Shown here: positions 7,470-14,616 of the stretch, one piece after another
Position numbering within the stretch: the first letter of the stretch is position 1
How the letters are laid out: the number at the start of each line of letters is the position of its first letter
DNA from: Ricordea florida
Lineage: Eukaryota > Cnidaria > Anthozoa > Corallimorpharia > Ricordeidae
Reading direction: 5' to 3'
Assembly (NCBI GenBank): GCA_949710005.1
Contig: OX453275.1
Coordinates: 4,233,473 to 4,297,472 of the forward strand
Length of the DNA: 64,000 bases
Notes under the pieces: generated by a model
Told to the model about the DNA's origin: nothing
Databases searched by the model: none
Seen by the model: only the letters and a program-made list of their open reading frames with translations
Made by a program: the position numbers and the translations under genes

Positions 7470-9047
7470 ATGTCATTATTCAATGATTTCAAAAATAGGT
7501 ACCCAAGTGCTAACCTTGATAAATTTACATTTGTTAATGATTCGTATGGCGGCTACATTAGGTGGAAATATAATGGTATAACTGTAATGTCAAATGATGA
7601 TCCTACTGGAAAAACATGGTCTGATAGTCTATCAACTAATTTGAAAAGATTGTTATGGAAAGATTTAGGTATTACCTCTGATGAATTGAGTTCATTCCCA
7701 AAGAGTTTAACCATTACTAACCAAAGCTATCCTATACCAGCTATTACCTTTGACGATTTTACAAGCGATATAACAAAAATGTTAACTTTATTAGATATAT
7801 ACGTTTCAAATACGAAGAAATTCACAGCAAAAATGCGTAATGTTTTTACCAATCAAGTTGTAACATTCAAATCTGGAAAACAAAGTAGAAAATGGTTGAA
7901 TTCTCAAGATATGAATTATTGGCCTCAGCAACTTAACTTTGCAGTTTGGTGTTCTACATCTGGTTGTGGGATAAGTCCTTTTGAAAGCCTAAATTATCCT
8001 AAAGTAGTAAATAGCTTCATTAAGTTTCATATATATTTCACAATAAGGAGAATATTATATGAATTAAGTCTTCCCCTACCTGATGAGCAACCTTTTGTGA
8101 TAAATAATAATCCATATAGTAAAGTAGCATATCAACGATTGTGCGCTGAATTTGGAATTGCTAATAATTCCGATTTTAGATGGAAAGGTGGAAGAAATGG
8201 AGGATTAGGAGATATATTCCTTGATTATGGTTCTGGATATCATGGAAGAGGTGGAGGATATCAAAATGTACATATTGTAAGGAATTATGATGTTGATGCG
8301 GATAAATATCCTAGTGAAGGTGGTAAATTCGCTGATGAAGGCGGAAAGAAAGAAAAGGGTAATCTAATCTCATTTATACGTAATGATGACTTTGCTGATT
8401 TCAAATATTCTTGGTTTATCCCAACAAGTGTACATGGTCTCACTAAAGCTGGACTTGGTAGATTGAATCGATCCGCTGAAGCTTTTGTTTACTGTATATT
8501 GGGCGCGCAAGTTAACACTAGAAATTCAATTTATGGTAATGGCGGTGGAGCGATTGAGACACAACAAGAATTCTTAGCTTTATTTGAAAGTAGTGTGATC
8601 GAGAATGACATTTCTAGTTCTATCCAAAGGTATCAATTATCTGTACAGGAAGCAAAATTAAGGCTTGATTTAGCTATTGCTCCTGGTGTGTGGTTGATGC
8701 CGAGTAATATGATAATCAATACTGAAAGCGTGACAGGTTTTAACAACAAACTTATGAAAGCTAGTAATGATATGAATTTTGGTTTGAATAATTCCCTAAA
8801 CACTGAAGCAAAACAAGTTGGAATAAGTCATAATTTAGGATCTTCAAAGTTAAAGTTACCTCATATTCTCCTGGAAGGAAAAACTGAAACTAAGGCACCA
8901 AAACCCTCAACAAAAACAGACTCGATGAAACAGGAAAATAATATCAGCTCTGCTGCCCCCGGGGATATTGACACAACGCAACATGAAAATAATATATTAG
9001 CATTTATAATTGTTGCTGGCGGATTAGCGTGGTATCTATTTCGGTAG
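7470..9047 (+). CDS. Large conserved C-terminally anchored protein, 525 aa
   Basis: The second largest product of the element, with no recognised enzymatic motif. Highly conserved blocks with element 2 (14617-16203) include WPQQLN.AVWC.TSGCG, FHIYFTIRRILYELS.PLP, DFRWKGG and LGAQVNTRNSI.GNGG. A variable Ser/Thr/Lys-rich linker leads to a single C-terminal hydrophobic segment (ILAFIIVAGGLAWYLF), so it is probably tail-anchored, with most of the mass on one side of a membrane. Position between the glycine-rich membrane gene and the penton-like gene suggests a structural or entry-associated virion protein, but this is inference. The paired Cys and aromatic-rich blocks suggest a folded globular domain. 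Confidence 0.75.
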   Translation: MSLFNDFKNRYPSANLDKFTFVNDSYGGYIRWKYNGITVMSNDDPTGKTWSDSLSTNLKRLLWKDLGITSDELSSFPKSLTITNQSYPIPAITFDDFTSDITKMLTLLDIYVSNTKKFTAKMRNVFTNQVVTFKSGKQSRKWLNSQDMNYWPQQLNFAVWCSTSGCGISPFESLNYPKVVNSFIKFHIYFTIRRILYELSLPLPDEQPFVINNNPYSKVAYQRLCAEFGIANNSDFRWKGGRNGGLGDIFLDYGSGYHGRGGGYQNVHIVRNYDVDADKYPSEGGKFADEGGKKEKGNLISFIRNDDFADFKYSWFIPTSVHGLTKAGLGRLNRSAEAFVYCILGAQVNTRNSIYGNGGGAIETQQEFLALFESSVIENDISSSIQRYQLSVQEAKLRLDLAIAPGVWLMPSNMIINTESVTGFNNKLMKASNDMNFGLNNSLNTEAKQVGISHNLGSSKLKLPHILLEGKTETKAPKPSTKTDSMKQENNISSAAPGDIDTTQHENNILAFIIVAGGLAWYLFR

Positions 9048-9272
9048 TTCATGAGTATTTCACGTGATTATTATTGTTTACAAATTAGTGTTCACGTGTA
9101 GAACAATAGATTGCATACTTTTACGACATAGCAACAAGCAAAATGAAAAGTGGTTTTAAAGTTTGAAAGTAGATTTTATGTTTACTTTTAAAAGGTCGGT
9201 TTCTAACGTCGCTCAGGAATGTGATTACGTCAATGCAAATTTAAAGATGAATATAAAGTAACCAAACAAAAA
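9048..9272. other. Expanded intergenic spacer in element 1
   Basis: 225 bp between the 525-aa gene and the penton-like gene; the same junction in element 2 is only 34 bp. It holds two CACGTG boxes (TTTCACGTGATT and GTTCACGTGTAG), a near copy of the promoter motif (GTTTTAAAGTTTG) and the real motif at 9240. No gene is seen. Confidence 0.5.
9240..9260 (+). promoter_or_regulatory. Late-type promoter motif before penton-like gene
   Basis: TTTAAAGATGAATATAAAGT, 33 bp upstream of the ATG at 9273. Confidence 0.5.
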
Positions 9273-9908
9273 ATGTTGAGCATTACCATGTATGAGTCTG
9301 AAACAAGGATTTATTTAGATCCTCCGCTTAAAAATATTCTTGAGATGCAGCTACTTGATTGTAATATACAAACGAAAAGATTGATTAATTTCAAGGATCA
9401 ACAGATATTATTAAATGATATGAATCTAGGCTTCATAATAATTGAACCTGGTACATATTCTCTTCGTAATATTCAATCGATATTTTTTAATGATCCAGAT
9501 AGGGAAAAGATAACAATAATTGAGACTGATACTATTGACTATCTATATTCAAATAAGAAATTCAACATTAAACTTACTAGAGCGTTGTCGATTGGTTTGG
9601 GGGTGCCCGAAATCATAAATCCTGGTAAATTATACCCCATAAATATACAGATTAAGGAACCTCTGAGACTTATGTGTAGTATAGTTGATAATAAGTCTTC
9701 ATATATGAATAAAACAAAATATGGAGAACCTGTGAAACTCTCACCATCAAATTTACTTGCAAACATACCTTCAAAAGATTATCCAACAATTCCAGTTCGA
9801 AAATATGATAGCGTTATAAACCACTTTGATTTAACCCTCTTAGACAGCGAATGGAAAAAACTTGCTCTTAAGGGGTCGCCTATAACTTTTAGTTTAAGAT
9901 TTAGATAA
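9273..9908 (+). CDS. Putative minor capsid (penton-like) protein, 211 aa
   Basis: A protein of single jelly-roll size with alternating short strands. It opens with MYESETRIYLDPPLK and has a conserved LQLLDCNI.TKRLI block. It ends in a conserved block (LANIPSKDYPTIPVRKYD, then a FDLTLLDSEWKKL segment) closing with a TFSLRF strand, the kind of terminal strand seen in Polinton, adenovirus and NCLDV vertex proteins. The element 2 homologue is 13962-14582. Its size and the capsid-gene neighbourhood make a penton the best guess; a viral receptor-binding or other beta protein is the alternative. It ends 24 bp before a shared hairpin. Confidence 0.5.
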   Translation: MLSITMYESETRIYLDPPLKNILEMQLLDCNIQTKRLINFKDQQILLNDMNLGFIIIEPGTYSLRNIQSIFFNDPDREKITIIETDTIDYLYSNKKFNIKLTRALSIGLGVPEIINPGKLYPINIQIKEPLRLMCSIVDNKSSYMNKTKYGEPVKLSPSNLLANIPSKDYPTIPVRKYDSVINHFDLTLLDSEWKKLALKGSPITFSLRFR

Positions 9909-9931
9909 ATTTCAGTCTTTTATTATGTTAT

Positions 9932-9961
9932 GTTATGTAACCCTCACTTGAGTTATATAAC
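9932..9961. terminator. Convergent-gene hairpin (element 1, right side)
   Basis: GTTATGTAACC (9932-9942), short loop, GTTATATAAC (9952-9961), between the penton-like gene and the oppositely oriented 174-aa gene. It touches the stop codon of the latter. Confidence 0.55.
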
Positions 9962-9962
9962 A

Positions 9963-10487
9963 TTAATTATCTTTCTTTTCATTACAAAATCCTTTCCATA
10001 AAAAATGTTCTTTATAATTATCGTGTCTGTTAAATTTATGATGACATTTGGAACATACCCAGAGACTTTTTAATACTTCGATATCCTTGATGAAGAAGAA
10101 GTGGTCGTTATAATAACCCATATTCACAATTGGTAATTCATTTTCGTTCTCTTCTTTACCATGCGTCAATACCCATTCATCTTTATCATTTAGTTCAAAT
10201 ACCCTAAAGTTAACACAATACATTTTTGATACCTTATCAATTTCAATAAAACTTGTTTTTCCTACCTCCCTAACTTTCAGTTTTGGATTGTCATAAAAAA
10301 AACGGGCTAGTCTTAATGATTTTCTAGTAATATCTTTTGCGGGTCTTGATTCTTTATTCTTATTACCGCAATAAATTTGAAGACATCTCCAAAAACTTAA
10401 ATTATCATAATACCCATCGACCGAGTAAATACATTTCTTATTTTTCAACCAGGCTGGTAATTTTTTACAAACAATTAAATTCTCCAT
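9963..10487 (-). CDS. Stand-alone protein resembling the N-terminal module of Polinton PolB, 174 aa
   Basis: The order of blocks parallels residues about 320-460 of the element 2 polymerase: a D-x-L/E-[SC]-F-W/K block (here NLSFWRCLQ), a VNFRVFEL strand, then HFFFIKDI (in PolB HYCWIKNM), then a C2HC-type finger (WVCSKCHHKF with a later H and C). Motifs for exonuclease or polymerase activity are absent, so this is either a separate regulatory/processing protein or a relic. The Cys of the first block in PolB is Ser here. It occupies the terminal position that the 190-aa and zinc-repeat genes hold in element 2. Homology is by eye and modest. Confidence 0.5.
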   Translation of the reverse strand: MENLIVCKKLPAWLKNKKCIYSVDGYYDNLSFWRCLQIYCGNKNKESRPAKDITRKSLRLARFFYDNPKLKVREVGKTSFIEIDKVSKMYCVNFRVFELNDKDEWVLTHGKEENENELPIVNMGYYNDHFFFIKDIEVLKSLWVCSKCHHKFNRHDNYKEHFLWKGFCNEKKDN

Positions 10488-10605
10488 TTATATAATTTAG
10501 GCTTATTCTTTTAAATGGGTTTTATTAATTTTTGTAAAAAATCATTTTTATAAAATCGGTGTATTTTTAAAAAGGGGAAATAAAAATTGGTCCAATAAAA
10601 AATCG

Positions 10606-10626
10606 GAACATTTTTGAAAAATGTTC
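10606..10626. repeat. Perfect short inverted repeat
   Basis: GAACATTTTT, one G, AAAAATGTTC: a perfect 10-bp-arm palindrome in the terminal noncoding part of element 1; could be a protein-binding site or terminator. No gene lies between 10488 and 10676. Confidence 0.5.
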
Positions 10627-10676
10627 AATAAAATGACTGAAAAAAATAACTCAAAAAATGACGTACAATTAACTCC

Positions 10677-10855
10677 GGGGGCTTGACCGGGGGCTTGACA
10701 GGGGGCTTGACAGGGGGGCTTGACAGGGGGGTTGACAGGGGGCTTGACAGGGGGGTTGACAGGGGGCTTGACAGGGGGCTTGACAGGGGCTTGACAGGGG
10801 GCTTGACAGGGGGCTTTACAGGGGCTTGACAGGGTGCTTGACAGGGGGCTTGACA
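10677..10855 (+). repeat. G-rich tandem array, unit GGGGGCTTGACA
   Basis: About fifteen units of 11-14 bp built on GCTTGACAGGGG, varying mainly in the length of the G run (about 3-6). The + strand carries many G4-G6 runs at regular spacing, so G-quadruplex formation is plausible. The array lies just inside the inferred right end of element 1 and may be part of its terminal repeat. Confidence 0.9.
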
Positions 10856-10927
10856 TAAAGACTGAAAAATGTGGAAAAACTGAAAAAATATAAGAAAAAG
10901 GGACAATATCTACTGTAACCTACTACT

Positions 10928-11483
10928 CGTTTATTTGTGTTGCTTGACACAATATTCGTGAGTTCCAGGAGCCTTTTCTCCAATTCGGCTAGTTTTACAT
11001 TGTCGTTGTTTACAATGTTGAGACGCCGATTGCGACTCAAAACGACTCTGCCTATTTACATTTTGCAATTGTTCTCGTTGGTGTTACGAGTTAATGGTCT
11101 GGGTTGCGATGGTGGAAGTGAATCCTCGGTGGTATCATTTAGTTTGTCCTCTGACATGTTTTCTTCGGTGTCCGAAAGCGGACACTACGAAGGTGTTTTT
11201 GGTACTGTATAACAGACATCCTCGTCACCAGGTGTATTTGGTCCGAGGTATTGAAGTAATTCGTTGTCTGTAATCATAGTTGCTTCAGCAGGACCGCTCC
11301 GTTTCGATTCTTTACGAATCGGACTGTTGAGCTCGATGTCGTTTGCCGTTCTTCAATTGTCCATCCTTCGTTTCTCAACTTTTCAAAATCTAAACGGATT
11401 CTTGCTTTCGAACCATAACCTCGGGCTTCGTGAGCCTTTTCCAATGCTTTTTTCCTGCTTATAGACATTTTCGTTTTGGGCAT
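10928..11483 (-). pseudogene. Unrecognised host or transposon reading frame, interrupted
   Basis: Minus-strand coding-like sequence begins with an ATG at 11483 (MPKTKMSISRKKALEKAHEA). It needs a frame change near 11340 to continue (...NELLQYLGPNTPGDED). After a gap it resumes with an acidic/Ser-Pro stretch and a leucine-rich LAELEKRLLELTNI block, and is cut at about 10927 where element 1 appears to begin. The family is not recognised; a host gene fragment or a retroelement N-terminus are both possible. Its interruption supports the inferred boundary of element 1. Confidence 0.35.
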
Positions 11484-12079
11484 TGCGGAATCTTCGTAAT
11501 ATACGTTCTCCTCCTTTGCAAAACACTTTTTGTCGCTACATGGGGTTTCGGGCTGTCAACACTGAAATTGGAGGTGCTGTTGCTATGGTGAGGTGTTAAT
11601 GTTTACTATCCCTGCATCTGATTGGTTTCGCGGGAAAAATAGGGGCACGCAAAGGGCGTAAAAGGCCAAATATGGGGCTCTATTTTGCGTTTTACCGCTG
11701 CAAACGATTATTAAAGACTCAGGCAAGATGGCTGCCATCGAATACAGCACAGTATTTGGTCTCCTAATCGATTTTTCTTCAATTTGCGGATAATTTTTGG
11801 ACGTAAATGGCCTACAAATTTTGAGGAGAGCCTTACCAGTTGTAACTTCTTTGTGTGGTTTTGGCAGAAAGACTTGAAACTTGGAGGATATGAAATAAAC
11901 ATATATACGAATATTTCCTTGGCAGCGCGTCAGTTCTTCTCAGATATATGAATGGTGGTGGCTCCACGAAATTCACGGACAAGAGATATCAGATTATACG
12001 CCTTAAAATATTCTGGTTTTTCTTAATTTTGACGCACTGACAAAGCAATGTAGAGAATATTTATGTGCATCGTTTGGCC
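11484..12079. other. Noncoding spacer between the two elements
   Basis: About 600 bp with no convincing gene. A 63-codon minus frame (11711-11902) has no supporting features. Confidence 0.5.
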
Positions 12080-12374
12080 AAAGGTCAGGGGCACCCAACG
12101 AATGATTTCGGTAAAATATCTGTTCGACTGTAAGGTCGCCTAAATTTTTCGGAAAATTTCTCCTCTAGGGAAAGAACATGTTGTCTTGATTTTCGGAAAA
12201 AAAAATTGCCCTAGAATTTTCGTAATTTAGGTGGTCGAGGAAAAGTTGTCCTAGACTTTTCGTAAATAGATAGTCAACAGAAAGTGACCCTAGAATTTTC
12301 GTTCGAGTTACAACTCGCAATTTTCGGACGTCGTCCGCAAGTTAGAAATGTATATAGCATGTGATTTCTTCCCC

Positions 12375-12992
12375 AGTAGGTGAAAAAGGCGGGTACCAAG
12401 ACAATTTAGCTTGTGAGCTAATTTTGATAGAGATTTTGATGGTAATATCAAGCCTATGTGAAATTGATGAGGATTTGAAACATTTTATTATATAATAAAA
12501 GATTTAACAAAGTACATGTCGGTTGTTTGGGTGGGTGGGCGGGCACTTTCTGTGATATTGTTAAGTTTATGATAATCAATGAATAGTGTGGGCAGGTTGC
12601 CGCCAAGCCGACACCAAGTTGATATCAAGCCTATGTGAAATTGAAACCGAGCTGGCGATGCGGGCTTCCAGGACAATTTAGGTTGTAAGCTAATTTTGAC
12701 AAAGATTTTGTTAGTGATTTCATCAACGAGCGTAATTTGTGTTTATACTAATTTTGATAAAGATTTTTATATAAAAATGATTTCGGGTTCCAAGACAATT
12801 TAGGTTTAGCCTAATTTTATCAGAGATTTTATTAAAAAAAATTGAATTCTAAAATAGATTTAAAGGACTAAAATGATTTGATAAAGATGGAACAGAAAAA
12901 CGTGAAAGAACTTAAACTTCTCGCTAAAGAGCGCGGGATACCGAGATATTATTGGTTGCGTAGAGAACAACTTATTGAATCTTTAGAAAATG
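12375..12992 (+). repeat. Left terminal inverted repeat of element 2
   Basis: 618 bp pairing with 27675-28292. Identity is essentially complete in the parts compared, except the innermost ~45 bp, which show about five differences. Inside are three degenerate copies of a CAAGACAATTTAG...CTAATTTT...AGATTTT unit (12395-12440, 12668-12710, 12790-12832) and two copies of ATATCAAGCCTATGTGAAAT. The repeat also holds the promoter box and the start of the zinc-repeat gene. Confidence 0.9.
12861..12873 (+). promoter_or_regulatory. Early-type promoter box in left terminal repeat
   Basis: TAAAGGACTAAAA, 26 bp upstream of the ATG at 12887. Similar boxes precede the SSB-like gene (18230-18242) and the 190-aa gene (13311-13323). 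Confidence 0.4.
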
Positions 12993-13240
12993 CCGCAATC
13001 GAATATATAAAACAACCGAAAACTAATAAGTGTATTCATGGTAAAATAAAATATTACTGTATGCCATGTGAAGGATCACAAATATGTGAACACAAAAAAC
13101 AGAAATCGCGTTGTATTGAATGTGATGGTGGTAGTATTTGTGAGCATAAACGGAGGAGGTATCAATGTAAAGAATGCGATGGGAGAGGAATATGTATTCA
13201 TGGAAAACAAAGATGGTTTTGTGAAGTGTGCGAAAAATAA
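12887..13240 (+). CDS. SAP-like domain plus Cys/His zinc-repeat protein, 117 aa
   Basis: The start is taken at the first in-frame ATG (12887); the ATG twelve bases upstream is followed by a stop. Residues 1-35 (KNVKELKLLAKERGIPRYY) look like a SAP/Rho-N-type helix-extended-loop DNA-binding motif and are shared with the N-terminus of PolB, because both lie in the terminal repeat. The rest consists of four Cys-x-His...Cys-x2-Cys repeats (CIHG, ICEH, ICEH, ICIH, each followed by Cx2C), a pattern seen in algal and giant-virus proteins. It probably binds nucleic acid; early expression is suggested by the promoter box. It ends just before a hairpin. Confidence 0.75.
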   Translation: MEQKNVKELKLLAKERGIPRYYWLRREQLIESLENAAIEYIKQPKTNKCIHGKIKYYCMPCEGSQICEHKKQKSRCIECDGGSICEHKRRRYQCKECDGRGICIHGKQRWFCEVCEK

Positions 13241-13260
13241 GATGAATAATAAAAAATTAT

Positions 13261-13290
13261 GTTATATAACGCAAATAAGTGTTACATAAC
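13261..13290. terminator. Gene-end hairpin after zinc-repeat gene
   Basis: GTTATATAAC (13261-13270), 10-nt loop, GTTACATAAC (13281-13290), 20 bp past the stop. Here the downstream gene is in the same direction, so the hairpin marks a gene end rather than convergence only. Confidence 0.55.
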
Positions 13291-13310
13291 AATATAAAAT
13301 TAATTTATGA

Positions 13311-13323
13311 TTAAGGATTAGAA
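13311..13323 (+). promoter_or_regulatory. Early-type promoter box before 190-aa gene
   Basis: TTAAGGATTAGAA, 28 bp upstream of the ATG at 13339. Confidence 0.35.
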
Positions 13324-13338
13324 AAGATTGCAAATAAA

Positions 13339-13911
13339 ATGGAAGACGGCGAACTTTATTTAAAGTTTTTTAATGAAAAAGGTTTTCTTATTCGTGAATT
13401 TATAGATTCAATAAATAAAGATTTGTTAAAAAATATATCAAAATATCGCGGTTTTATTGATGAAATAAATAGATATATTTATTTTGAAATTTATTATGAT
13501 GATAATGATGGTGATGATGATGAATATAATGTTTATCATTCTATTATTTTTGAACCCGATATAAATTTTGGTGTTAATGGTATATATGTTGATAAGTTTT
13601 TAAAAGATTTATTAAATTGCGCTAATGAAAATTATGAAGAATTGTTAGAATATTTTGGTGAGGATAATATATTTTTTGGTTATTATGATAAGGAATGTAA
13701 TATTAATAATTTTGATAATAAGTTTATCGTTAAAAAAATAGATGTTGTTATATATGTAAATGAAGATAAAATAAATCATAAAAATAAATTCTATAAAAAC
13801 TTGTATGATGAATTAATGGCTGTAGCATGGCATCCATCTAGATATTTAGATTGGTGCACTGATGTTGAAGAGTTAAGATATTTGAAAAAACTATGGGGTG
13901 AAGAAGATTAA
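13339..13911 (+). CDS. Acidic 190-aa protein, unknown function
   Basis: A very AT-rich gene coding for an Asn/Asp/Tyr-rich acidic protein. The only notable block is the C-terminus, LYDELMAVAWHPSRYLDWC followed by an acidic EEL segment. An AWHP-x-R...W tail of this type is, from memory, seen in several giant-virus proteins; that is recollection rather than a computed match. The gene is absent from element 1, where the PolB-N-like gene occupies the equivalent place. Base composition is even more AT-rich than its neighbours, consistent with separate acquisition. Confidence 0.65.
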   Translation: MEDGELYLKFFNEKGFLIREFIDSINKDLLKNISKYRGFIDEINRYIYFEIYYDDNDGDDDEYNVYHSIIFEPDINFGVNGIYVDKFLKDLLNCANENYEELLEYFGEDNIFFGYYDKECNINNFDNKFIVKKIDVVIYVNEDKINHKNKFYKNLYDELMAVAWHPSRYLDWCTDVEELRYLKKLWGEED

Positions 13912-13925
13912 TATTATATAATTAT

Positions 13926-13955
13926 GTTATATAACTCAATAAATGGTTACATAAC
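13926..13955. terminator. Convergent-gene hairpin between 190-aa and penton-like genes
   Basis: GTTATATAAC (13926-13935), 10-nt loop, GTTACATAAC (13946-13955), filling the 50-bp gap between two convergent stop codons. Confidence 0.6.
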
Positions 13956-13961
13956 AAAAAT

Positions 13962-14582
13962 TTATGTGAATCTTAAACTAAAAGTTATAGATTGCCCTTT
14001 TAGATCAAATTTTTTCCAATCAGAGTCTAAAATGGTTAAATCAAAGTGATTAATAAAGTTATCATATTTTCGAACAGGAATTGTTGGATAATCTTTTGAC
14101 GGAATGTTTGCTAGTAATTGGGATGGCCGTATTTTTACATTTTTACCTTTATTCGTGTATGACATTCTATTATCAACTATACTGCATAAAAGTCTCAAAT
14201 GTTCTTTTATAGTTATATCTATTTGACTTATTTTAAATAAAACCTCTGACACCCCCAAAGAATTTTGCAAACCCTGGGTAAATTTAATGTTAATTGTTTT
14301 ATTGTTGATTATGTAAGCAAAATTATCACCGATAATCATTGCTATATTTTTACCCTTTTCGCTGAGCTCAATTAATATTTTTATATCATTTATGGAATAT
14401 GTTCCTGGATTAAATATTACTAAAGGCTTATCTTGTTCATCGGTTATTTTTTCTTGATTCTTTAAAGTTATTAGTCTTTTTGTTTTAATATTACAATCTA
14501 AAAGTTGTAATTCACTAACGTATTTCATTGGGGGGTCTAAATAAACCCGCGTTTCAGAATCATACATTGTAATGCTAAACAT
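13962..14582 (-). CDS. Putative minor capsid (penton-like) protein, 206 aa
   Basis: Homologue of the element 1 gene at 9273-9908. The start (MYDSETRVYLDPPMK), the LQLLDCNIKTKRLI block and the end block (LANIPSKDYPTIPVRKYD, then a TFSLRF strand) are the most conserved; the middle is diverged with small gaps. The beta-rich single-domain size suits a vertex protein. A weak promoter-like TCTAAAC box lies 27 bp upstream. No signal or membrane segment. Confidence 0.5.
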   Translation of the reverse strand: MFSITMYDSETRVYLDPPMKYVSELQLLDCNIKTKRLITLKNQEKITDEQDKPLVIFNPGTYSINDIKILIELSEKGKNIAMIIGDNFAYIINNKTINIKFTQGLQNSLGVSEVLFKISQIDITIKEHLRLLCSIVDNRMSYTNKGKNVKIRPSQLLANIPSKDYPTIPVRKYDNFINHFDLTILDSDWKKFDLKGQSITFSLRFT

Positions 14583-14616
14583 TTTTCATTTTGAAGGTAT
14601 ATGTTTAGATTAATTT

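Larger units (their letters stand above)
1..10927 (+). mobile_element. Polinton/Maverick-type element 1 (left part outside window)
   Basis: An integrated DNA virus-like element recognised by its gene set: DDE integrase, packaging ATPase, capsid-like proteins, SSB-like protein and small membrane proteins, collinear with element 2 but in opposite orientation. The polymerase gene would lie left of base 1. The right boundary is inferred: after the last gene come a G-rich tandem array and then CCTACTACT at 10919-10927. Its reverse complement AGTAGTAGG resembles the AGTAGGTG terminus of element 2. Beyond it an unrelated reading frame begins. The opposite end is outside the window, so neither the terminal repeat nor a target duplication can be checked. 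One gene carries a frameshift, so the copy is probably no longer fully functional. Confidence 0.8.

Noticed and set aside
10677..10855. Repeated TTGACA resembling bacterial -35 boxes, and overlapping proline/lysine-rich minus frames
   Set aside because: The repeats are a G-rich tandem array in an animal-genome context; the frames exist only because the units lack stops.
12488..12676. Identical 62-codon frames at 12488-12676 (minus) and 27991-28179 (plus)
   Set aside because: They are the same terminal-repeat sequence seen twice; no promoter box or conserved domain supports a gene.
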